DNA of 64,000 nucleotides from Platanthera guangdongensis (lineage: Eukaryota > Streptophyta > Magnoliopsida > Asparagales > Orchidaceae): assembly GCA_039583875.1 (NCBI GenBank), contig CM077152.1, positions 22,853,538 through 22,917,537 of the forward strand. Reading direction: 5' to 3'. This document shows, in pieces, positions 55,281-64,000 of this stretch. Position 1 is the stretch's first letter. Each line of letters begins with the position of its first letter. The translations under genes were made by a program, and so were the position numbers. The notes beneath the pieces were generated by a model. It ran no database searches and had not been told where the DNA came from. It was given only the letters and a program-made list of their open reading frames with translations.

Positions 55281-56710
55281 GAAAGTTCTGAAGACCTAAA
55301 AATTTTTTTTCCGCTTCCGGCCACTGTTTCCCCCCCCCTCCCGAATCCCGACCCGTGCTCCATCTTTACGCGTCCTGCTAGGGCTCACGCCCGCCGCTCC
55401 TGTCGACGGATTTGACCGCTAATCCCGTCGACAGGAGCGGCCCCTGTTCTGCTGCTGCTACAGCTCTGCTCCCGATGGCTCTGCCGCTCGCCGACGCGGC
55501 GGCCCTGCTCTGCTTCCTGCGCGACATCGACGACGCCGACGCCTGGCGATTCTTCTCCAGATGGCTTCGCTGCTCCTCGACGACGATCCCGTCGCCGGCT
55601 TCTCACGACGTCTTCGTCGTCTGTTTTCTGTGCGTTTGCGACGACATCCACGATCCCGTCGGCTCTCGGCTTCCTTCGCCGACATCGACAGGTGCGGCTC
55701 TGATTCCGCTACCGCTGCCCTTTGCTGCTTCCGCCTGCGACATCGACGGCTTCTCCGGCTTCCGTCTGTGACTGCGTCTTCTCCCGACGGCTCTATCTCT
55801 CAGGCGACGCCTCTGATTCCTGCAACACCGCATTCGCTTCTCCTCTCCGCCTACGACATCGACGGCGTCCCCGGCTTCTTCGATCGACGCCGGCATCGGG
55901 CAAGTCTTGCTGCCCAGATCTCCCCTCTTCCAGATCTTCTGTCGGCATTCTTCGACGACTGTTCCGGATGGCTTCTTGCCGGCTGCTCCTCTGTGCGTTG
56001 CGCCTATCTTCTGCGCCCGATCTATGCCTCTTCCAGACCGCTCCATCGACGACACGACTCTTTCACCTGCAGTTTGCTGCTCCTGTCTTCTGGCCGAGTC
56101 CAGTTGGCCGTCCTCTGCTGATCCCGTTGGGTTGCTGCTACTCTTAGTTTCCGGTGCTGTTGTAGTTTTTATATTTTGAGTTTATTGTTTCTGTTAGGCT
56201 GCTGTGTTTGTCTTTGTCTGCATCTTTTTGATTTCGACCTTCTTCCGCGTGATTTGGGTTCATGTACCCGACAAGGGTCCCACACGTGCACGTGGTCTAC
56301 GTGAGAGGGAGTGTTTGTCACGGCCTCCGGGCATAGTCGATGCCTTTATGCACGTATTCCACGTGAGGGGGAGTGTTTGTGATAACGGCGACTCGGATGC
56401 CTCTTTCCCGACTCCTGCCTTAGTCACACATGGCCCCCAGGTCGATTTCGTATGTTGTTTGTGTCTCCTTGTCGTTTTCTTGAGGTTTGGTAGGGTTGGT
56501 GTGGTCTTTCGTGGTTGGCCTAGTTTCCGCTCCGAGTGTATTCAGCGTTGTCATGGTCGGTTTTGTGGACCAACGTCGTGTGGCTCTTGCCCGGTTGAAG
56601 TATCCCAGGTGACACGCGGTTGGGCCTCGGTGGCTGTTGTTTTGTCCCACATTGTCATCCTTCTTGTACCTTCTGTTTTATGTTGTGTTCAAGCTGTAGG
56701 GTCCCCCTTC
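55281..56710 (+). other. Non-coding interior of the small element
   Basis: GC-rich, with repeated GACATCGACGGC-type motifs between 55520 and 55880. Two PPT-like boxes (GAGAGGGAGTGTTTGT near 56302, GAGGGGGAGTGTTTGT near 56365) resemble the true PPT-LTR junction. No protein domain seen on either strand. Confidence 0.6.
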
Positions 56711-56724
56711 AGCTTGAGGGGGAG

Positions 56725-56863
56725 TGTTAGAATTAGTATTTTACTATTAGTGAGTTTAGTCTCACACCGCCCATCGGTGTTGGGTGTCTTATTGTAATCC
56801 TATATATTGCCCCTACGTGGATGAATAAAACTTGCACTTTACATTTCCCTTCTCCTTTCTACA
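56725..56863 (+). repeat. 3' LTR of the small non-autonomous element
   Basis: 139 bp, same sequence as the 5' LTR. Confidence 0.95.
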
Positions 56864-57505
56864 ACATGGAATGTTTTTATTGAGGTTGATATCTTGAAAA
56901 GGTCCAATTTGACAATTCTAATTCAGCCAAGTCGACTTGATATAATTATTTGTAATGGGCAGTAGAATGACAAATTTCCATGTTGGAATTAGCAATAGAT
57001 TATGCTGAAAACTAACCCAGTACATTAGGTGAGCAGTAGGTCATCACATGATCAATAGAGGGATGAAGACAATAAATGAATTGATAAAGGCAGAAAATAT
57101 CATAGAAAATACCATGTCAAATTTATGGAGTAGCAAAAACTACTGCGTGGTTTCGAAAATAACTTTTACATGAAGGTCAGAAGCCCCAGTTATTGAATAG
57201 GTCAAACTTGAAAGGATCAAGATGAAACATTGACACGCTTCAAACTAAATATTTTAGAAGCTATTAAATTGATGGAAGGCTGTCAGGTGATGTCTTGATG
57301 TTGACCAAAGAGGTAATGTAGTCATGTTCCACTTGGAAACAATTAAATCATTTAAACTTTGGTAGATAACTGTAGAAATGAGAAATTGAATGATTCAACA
57401 TCACACTCTTCATTCTTCATACGATTGTTCCAATACTATTAAATTATTTGTATCACATGCCTACTTGAATCTTCTAATTCTACAGAAAATTCATGCAGAT
57501 CAAGA

Positions 57506-57670
57506 GTAAAAACGATATGAGCTACATCATAATGTACAGAGAGGAAAAAGAAATAGGAGTACTTTGACGTACCAACAACATAACATTAAAAACTGCTTTT
57601 CCAGAAGAAATATGGGTTTCAATCTCATGTTGCATGTCAGTGTCTGTAAAAACGATATGAGCTACATCAT
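57506..57670. repeat. 25-bp exact direct repeat (57506-57530, 57646-57670)
   Basis: Two identical copies 140 bp apart, both within open minus-strand frames. Confidence 0.9.
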
Positions 57671-58539
57671 AGAACAATTTAAATTATCAAAGAACAAACT
57701 TATTTTGAGGTAAGAAAAATATCAAAAAATTATATCCTGAGAATAAATTGTTCATGTTATATCTTCAGTGCTTTAATTAAGGACAAAAGGCTTAAGAGAC
57801 GATAAAAAAACAGTGCAGATCCTCCATGAAGCAAATTACGGAATGACATCATCCCGATTATGGTTTCAATTGGGAATGTGTGATACTGCAGTACTTTTAT
57901 ATTCGGTGCCAAAGAAAGTCCTAATTACTTTTGCATATAAAAACAATGCTAAAATTGCATTTTTTTTCATATCTCATAGGACCACAAAAAGGGCTTGCTA
58001 AAATATAGGGTTTGCACGTGAAGCAAGACGAGTCTACATATGACGGATGCACGATGCCCTAATCCTAGATGAATGCGAGCAATCATAAATAAATACTATG
58101 AATTTAAGACCAATTCTAGAATGACGTGAAAGAATACACACAAGCCAATGAATAAAATACCAATTTAATGCACATGCAAATGAATTAGTGTGATTGCACA
58201 TCAACAACACGTAATTAATTAGAACAAAGTCTAGTCAGAAGCACATTTGTTCACAAATAATGGAATTGGAAAACAAACGCTATTTCACAAGCAACTGAGG
58301 CGCAAATATTTTAAGCATGCATCAAAAAATCATGCAAATCAGATGATTTGATGGAAACAAAAACATATAAGCATCGCATCCAACAAGATATAGTCCAAGC
58401 ACACAATAATAGATAACAAGAACACCAAACAACGACATAAACATGCAAGCGTGGGCGAAATTCAGTGTCGTAGGAGGAAGGAAGAAGGGAAGGAAGGTAC
58501 TAGAGAAGCCCCAGTCTGCAACTGGCGGCAGGGATGACT

Positions 58540-58670
58540 GAGAGACGTGGTTTGCAGCTAAGAGGGCTGGGGAGGTGGTGGTTTGCGGCGGAGGAGGCTG
58601 GGAAAATGGTGGTTTGCGGGCGGAGGAGGCTTGGGAAGTGGTGGATTGCAATAGGCGGGAGCTGGGGAAA
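58540..58670. repeat. Degenerate ~34-bp tandem repeat
   Basis: Units around GTGGTTTGCGGCGGAGGAGGCT, about four copies. Confidence 0.6.
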
Positions 58671-59420
58671 GGGGAAACATGGTTGGGTAAGCAATAAAGG
58701 AGGCGTAGAAGACAGTGGCTTGGTGATAGTATAAAAAGGGGTTGATGTTGGTGCAATCAGTGGCGGGAAAATTATCCTGCAAGTGGGCATAGGCGTCGAA
58801 AGGCTGAGAGGCGGGGGAAGTCGTAGGATGTTGCGTCAAAAGGAGTGAGTTGATGTCGGATGAAGACAACGAGATGCAGCATAGAGGGAAATAGCGTGCG
58901 GCGATGGATGAAATAGCACGATGTAGCATCACGAGAATTAGCAAGATGCAGTGAAGCGGGAGAATTCGAATCCTAGTATTTGCGCCAAGGGAGGCTTCTC
59001 GGAGTCGCACCGGAAGGATGGACCGACGGTTTTAGATACTGAAAAACACAATCGATGCCCTCACAAAACCGTCGCATGCATGCATAAAAAGAGTATAACT
59101 GACAGGACACCCGGATCACACAGTTCAGAATGTTCAACGTGATCGGGTGTCAAATACAACTTGAAAAATAAAAATAAGTACATGAAATCTACTCGGAACG
59201 ATCATTTGGACGCATTCGTGAACTCAAAATCGTCTAACAGAGTAACGAATCACCGTCTTTTGTGGTAATAAACGTACGTGGCCCAACAATCTTCCTCAAT
59301 TCACCTATGGTCGAAAGCACTCATCTCCGATGAGCGAAGATGATCATACTCTCGGTGTACCCTAGGGATGAGTTGTTCAAGCTTCTCTAGGAAGAACTAA
59401 GTATCATCTGAGGTCCGGCG

Positions 59421-61591
59421 TGTAACATCCATAAATCTGACGCGGTTTTATTTAAAATTGTAGGGGAAGGTCGCGGCGAATTTTTGATCGAGGCGGCGCG
59501 TTGACAAGGTATAATGTTACTTTTCCTTTTGATAGCGACCATTAGTCCGTTAAGTGCATAAATTTTAGTGCGTGACGCGTTCTTTTAGTGGCGCGCAGTG
59601 AGAATAAAGTTTTATTGTAAGGATTTAGAAAAGGGGGTGCCAATAGCAATGTCTCCCCCTCTCATCTAATACGGTTATCAAAAACCGCATCCTCCTATGT
59701 ATATAAATCCCGCACCCTTCTATTCACGGATTAGAAACCGCAGCCCGTCTCCCGCAAACAGACGCACGAGTCGTCCGTCTCCCGCAGCGATCGAAGCCGC
59801 GCCTCCCGCAAGCCCTAATCGGCGTCTGATTCCTCTCCGGAAACCATCTCCGACCACTCCTCCCTCCTCTACGAGCACCGGTGGGCATTCCTTTTCCTTC
59901 CTTAGCCGTGGAAGTGCCGGATTCAACCCTAACTGGTGGAAGTGAAAGTTTTGGTTTCGGTGAGTTCGATCTCTTCCTTTTCCTCGTTTTCTGCTTGGGT
60001 TTCCTTTGATTTGGAAACTATTTTAATCTAGGTTTTCGTTTTGATTGCCCTATCCTAGGTTTTGGTGTTCGTAGTTCACTACGGATTTTGTGTGGAACGC
60101 ATTGGGAGCCCCAAACGCTATACTTAAAGGTAATACTTGAAGTTTAATGCATAAATTTTGTAACCCTAGTTATTTATAAATTTTTCCATGAGAATATCGT
60201 AGAGGGGAAATTCTGAAATTAGGGTTACAGTAAATTGCAGGATTTTGGCGGGGTCGGGGCAGCGTTTTGAAGGTCCCCAGCAGTAGGATTACTTTGAAAG
60301 AGAGAATGTCGCCGCGCCGAGTATACGAACGTCGCAGCACCAATGTAAGGAAATTCTAATTCCTTTTAGTTAGGCATATCAAGTAATTGTATTTTATACG
60401 CATAAGTAGGTTTTGTACCACATCATAAGCATGCATAGAGAAGTGTAACAGTAGGAAAATAATTGTGGAAACGCGTATGATAACGTCTTGTTCCATAACC
60501 ACGTTAGTAAAATCGTAAACGGTTAGTTAAGTACGAAACTTCACATGTACACGTAAGTTTGGAGACTGTCCGACCAAGGGTGCGAAGGTCCCTTCAAGTC
60601 GACCACGAGAAAGTCAATGGTCGACCAGTAGTACACCAGAAAAGACATCCCATGCAGAGTAGCGTCAGACCAAAAAGGTCAGTAACACACCAGTCTTTTC
60701 GTGCTTGGTAGAGGCGCACTACCATCCTCATAGGGCATATGGTATCCTATGAGTTACAGTCTTGGGAGTTGACTCCCCTTCGAGACAGTTAGTAGATTCG
60801 AGACCGTGTCTGCGTGGCACTAGAACAATTGAGTTCGTCAGATGGTCTCGGGTCGTCAGTTTCAGATTTTGCGCGTTAGGAGCTACTCTGCCTAGAGCCT
60901 TCCCAGTAAACGTGTAGGCTAGAAGCCACCTAAAACTCAAGTACAGACTTGACGTGAGACAGTACACTAGTTAGTGAACGTCAGGACTTGGGTAAATGTG
61001 CGGAAAGTCATGAGTATAGAATTATAGTGTTCATCAGTAAGTATAGGAAAAGCATGCATATCATATATCATGAAATGTTTTCAGTGCACGAGACTAGTTT
61101 TAAAGACATGCATGCATTCATATGTAAATCTATTTTAGTGTCACTAAGGGGAATTGTTTTTCTTTACTCTGACCCTTCGTGGGCAATGTTTTTCAGGTGA
61201 CCCAGGTGGGAAACTTCGTCTAGGATGAGCGTCATGATGGTGTCCGAGTGTAGTACTTTTACTATTTTCAGTTTACTCCATTTCAGCATGTACTTGTAGT
61301 TGTGGACAGTGTAACTCATTAATATTTTATATATTTTGTATCAGACTTATTTTGATAGTTCAGATTTTTAGTTAATGCAGTCTCATTCTTGTTTAGTGGC
61401 TCTGTGAATCCAGACATCAGGTATGTGGTTAACCTTAGTTTAAAATTTTACTCCCGCTGTAAGTATTAAATCTGTTTAGTTTGGACTTTTACTACCTGCT
61501 GCTACTAGTTTTAATACTGCTTCCTAGTTTTCTTTAGATCGATGACCCGGCCGGACGGCTGATTTCTGTAATACTGGGAAGGGGTGTTACA
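59421..61591 (+). mobile_element. Solo LTR of Tekay-like family C
   Basis: 2171 bp, TGTAACATCC ... GGGGTGTTACA, flanked by the perfect duplication CGGCG (59416-59420 and 61592-61596). Related along its length to 20993-22934. Has a TATA box at 59700-59707, a start-codon exon at 60306-60344 (M-S-P-R-R-V-Y-E-R-R...) with GTAAGG donor, and a second short open exon at 61538-61567 (I-D-D-P-A-G-R-L-I-S) between TTCTTTAG and GTAATA. All are phase 0. Produced by recombination between the two LTRs of a former full element. Confidence 0.92.
59700..59707 (+). promoter_or_regulatory. TATA box of family C solo LTR
   Basis: TATATAAA followed by TCCCGCACCC, conserved with the family C element at 21166. Confidence 0.6.
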
Positions 61592-61596
61592 CGGCG

Positions 61597-63090
61597 TCCG
61601 CTCCAACGGACAATATATAGCAGTGTATCTTGCCCGCCTATGGCTGTGAGGTCATTGACAACAACCTGAAGTATGTCTCCATAGTCGCGAATAGCTTCGA
61701 GTAAGATGTATCCTCGTCTAAAAACTGAACTGTTGGAACCATCAGTGGTGTGAGGTGACACAAATGGTGGGACTCATCAGACTGAGATTGGGGTGGAGTG
61801 GGAGGTAACAGATGATGTGGCTCACACGTGCTCCTCACAGTAAGGAGTCAGGTACTCTACACTGAAAATCAGCTTATCCTCATATTTTAAAGGAAGTCAA
61901 TCTCATATGCATTTGTACCAATCCATCGTAAAACTATATAGTGGAACATTCGTCGAGCGCTAAATTTTTGTTGTTCTTTGAGGGAACATCTCAAATCGTA
62001 TGTGAATCATCATCTGCTCTCTAGCTTCAAAAATCTAATCCATCATGTGCTAATCTGCTTGAATTTTACAATAATTATTACTAATTGCAATTTTCTTTCA
62101 AACTGCTTCATTGGATCGAAGCAAATGCTTAATGAACGATTTTATAGATGCATGCAAACGCCGAACAAAAGACTCGGCAAACTCATTTAAATGATGCACA
62201 TGGAACACGACAGACACGACACACCCTATAGCTGGAGATATGACAATGAACTAAATCTCTCAACAATGGGTTTGTTCTATCAAAAGACTCTTTGGGTGGA
62301 GTGTAGAAATACTTATCGAGTGGTAGACGAATACTCAAATGACTCCATGAGACATCTGCACTAAAATATGAGCGCATAACGTGTCAAATGCCTCTTAGGG
62401 GATGTGACACATCATGAGGCTCACGCGACATGGTATAGAAGAATAAGTCATGAGTGCAACGATCACCCAAACAAATGTTGAAGATGTTGACACACGTGTA
62501 ACTCTGAGTTGTCTCGATTGTCTCCAAAAGGAAAAAAAAGCTCATCATCTGGTTGTCCAGGAGTTATGCATGAAAATTCATCGCAAGTGAGACAATCACC
62601 CGAGCGAATACCCAAGATTTGACGTAAGGGTGTGGTGATTATCTCTATGAAAAAAGAACTCATCACGTGGGTCAGCCAGAGTAGGATGACTCTCTAGATA
62701 GAAATCATTGTCAATAATAAAGTCATCGGGAACAAAATGACCCTGAACAACCGAAGCAACTACCACAAAGTCAAAACTATGCCCATTAATCTCACCCATA
62801 AAGTGACTCGGCACTACCACATCGTGAAGCTCTGATGAAAAAGTATTCGAGCGTGAGCAAACGCTCGGGGAAGTATCTAAATTAACGCATGGGATAAGCG
62901 AAGAACGTGTGACTAAAGGATCGATGGGAGTCACTCGTACTCACTCTCATCTAGGGTCGCAAAAAATGAATCAGAATCCAATGAGACCACTCATCGAACA
63001 AAGAATCTCACTGGAGTGGGACAAATCTGTACCATCAATGTTTGCTCGAGGGACTCTAAATAACGATATGTTAACTCATTATGTATCTCA
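61597..63090 (-). other. Degenerate retrotransposon-like DNA
   Basis: Several minus-strand frames of 60-110 codons, Asp/His/Ser-rich, without recognised domains. It lies downstream of a gypsy gag fragment in the same orientation, so it is probably the decayed remainder of that element. This is a weak inference. Confidence 0.35.
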
Positions 63091-63570
63091 AATCGAAGTC
63101 TAGACTGAAATTGAGAAGTGACCATGGTTGGCTACTCTGAGAGATCGCTCATCACTAGTAATTCATTAAACCAATCCCTATAGTCAGCGATGTTGATACA
63201 TGCCAGAGGGAAAATAATTGCTTGAGCATGCGACTCCGATATGATGCAGGAAAATACCTCTGACACAACTTACGCTTCATCCTCACCCAACTAGTGATAC
63301 GATGAAAATGATCCCACTCACGGGTCCTCTCAATGCTACACCAATATGCTCTCCTTTGATCTTGACGCCTAAGTTCTGCAAATTTAATTTACACTTACCA
63401 AATAGTTTAAAATAATTGAGGAAGTATTTCATGTCCACGAGCCAATAACTAAAAGATTTGGGACTCGATGATCCATCAAACGATGGAGCAACACGAAACG
63501 TACAATCGAGATCTCTCTCAAAATGATAATCCTCATAGTAATTATCACTAAGATAATCAAGTCGTATCAA
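63091..63570 (-). pseudogene. gypsy gag fragment
   Basis: Minus strand: F-R-V-A-P-S-F-D-G-S-S-S-P-K-S-F, then W-L-V-D-M-K-Y-F-L-N-Y-F. After a frameshift near 63360 come Y-W-C-S-I-E-R-T-R-E-W, I-T-S-W-V-R-M-K-R-K-L and Y-F-P-A-S-Y-R-S-R-M-L-K-Q-L. This is the order of the retrotransposon Gag core of Ty3/gypsy elements. Lineage not determined. The upstream part is cut by the LTR starting at 63690, with no PBS at the junction, so that LTR belongs to a different insertion. Confidence 0.65.
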
Positions 63571-63689
63571 AGGGTCAACATGATCAGCTTGTGTGTGGGG
63601 ATAAGGACGACAATAATCATCGTAGTAATCAACTCAAGCATTGTGGAATCATGTCGATGGGTCGACACGATCTCTGGAAATGTGTTGCA

Positions 63690-64000
63690 TGTAACGGCCC
63701 CCTTACGACTACCGCTACAATTTAACTTAATCATTTCTTATTGAGCAAGGTAAGAACAATCAGAGTACAACAATATATAAGAAAGAGTACGAGAAGTAAA
63801 ATACTAAGACAAATAATCATTCACTTCATTTCATAACTGATATAAAAAGTGCATCATGATCAAAAGGTAGCCTGAAACAACTCTACTAAGGCTTACCAAC
63901 ACTGTACAGACAAAAAGGTAGCCATATATCTATACCAAAAGGGCTTACCGACACTATACAGACAGACTCAGACTAAACAACTACATGCAATAAAACTGAA
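63690..64000 (-). repeat. Inverted Tekay-like LTR end, continuing past the window
   Basis: TGTAACGGCCCC... is the reverse complement of the GGGGCCGTTACA terminus shared by families A and B, and the next ~20 bp resemble family A's subterminal CGACGGCAGCC. It is probably the 3' end of a minus-oriented element. Confidence 0.7.

Larger units (their letters stand above)
55130..56863 (+). mobile_element. Small non-autonomous LTR retrotransposon with identical LTRs
   Basis: 1734 bp flanked by ACATG on both sides (55125-55129 and 56864-56868). LTRs of 139 bp (55130-55268 and 56725-56863) show no difference by eye. The PBS TGGTATCAGAGC is adjacent (55269-55280), and the PPT AGCTTGAGGGGGAG lies at 56711-56724. 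The ~1.43-kb interior is GC-rich, has no Gag or Pol motif, and its frames (Arg/Ser/Leu-rich) look compositional. It resembles a TRIM/LARD-like derivative of a copia element mobilised in trans, and is the youngest-looking insertion in the window. Confidence 0.92.
56869..59415 (-). other. Intergenic DNA with exon-like minus-strand pieces
   Basis: Mostly AT-rich. Minus strand 57672-57573 reads Y-D-V-A-H-I-V-F-T-D-T-D-M-Q-H-E-I and S-S-G-K-A-V-F-N-V-M, ending at GTACGT. 57545-57440 reads Y-D-V-A-H-I-V-F-T-L-D-L-H-E-F-S-V-E-L. The shared part is an exact 25-bp duplication. These look like host coding remnants, family unknown. 58440-58950 is G-rich on plus with degenerate ~34-bp repeats. Nothing else recognised. 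Confidence 0.35.

Noticed and set aside
55412..56797. Frames of 120-200 codons in the small LTR element
   Set aside because: Arg/Ser/Leu-rich, overlapping in several frames and strands, no Gag or Pol motif; composition alone explains them.

Overview
This window is plant nuclear DNA, almost certainly from an angiosperm. It consists nearly entirely of transposable elements: Ty1/copia and Ty3/gypsy LTR retrotransposons, an RTE-type LINE, a Mutator-like (MULE), a hAT and PIF/Harbinger-like MITEs, many of them nested. tRNA-iMet-type primer-binding sites, chromodomain-bearing gypsy polyproteins and a FAR1-like MULE transposase are typical of flowering plants. I see no bacterial genes, rRNA, tRNA or CRISPR, and no intact host gene. 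The species cannot be named from the sequence.

Layout. 1-5761: a MULE with an OTU protease ORF, read on the minus strand and broken by a 2-kb solo-LTR-like insertion. It abuts, and probably sits inside, the 5' LTR of a Tork/TNT1-like copia element (5762-11616), whose RT gene carries a 786-bp solo LTR rich in hairpins. 11.8-19.8 kb: MITEs, a foldback element built of short hairpins, two copia fragments in opposite orientation, and long anonymous AT-rich DNA. 19.8-24.9 kb: a minus-strand RTE LINE remnant and a Tekay-like gag-protease element ('family C') that contains introns. 25235-34058: a structurally complete Tekay chromovirus ('family A', TSD GCACC) inserted in the 5' part of an older minus-strand LTR element. 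36070-42048: a minus-strand copia with 110-bp LTRs (TSD ACTTT) containing a 1.36-kb hAT (8-bp TSD). 42.3-43.7 kb: a Reina-like chromovirus 3' end. 43.9-44.3 kb: exon-like host DNA. 45563-54700: a circularly permuted Tekay element ('family B', TSD ATTTA). 55130-56863: a small non-autonomous LTR element whose two 139-bp LTRs look identical. 59421-61591: a family C solo LTR (TSD CGGCG). 61.6-64 kb: gypsy gag debris and an inverted Tekay LTR running off the window.

The most notable biology is in the three Tekay-like families. In each, the Gag start codon lies inside the LTR in a short basic exon that ends at a phase-0 splice donor. In families A and B the in-frame gag acceptor lies beyond the primer-binding site, so the PBS is intronic: spliced RNA would encode Gag and unspliced RNA would be the genome. 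Family C additionally has GT-AG introns inside gag and has no visible PBS. Family B has the order LTR - RT(second half)-RH-IN-chromodomain - LTR - gag-PR-RT(first half) - LTR tail inside one perfect TSD, which is best explained by capture of an extrachromosomal 1-LTR circle. Most coding regions carry stops or frameshifts; the longest intact one is gag-PR-RT of family B (about 700 codons).
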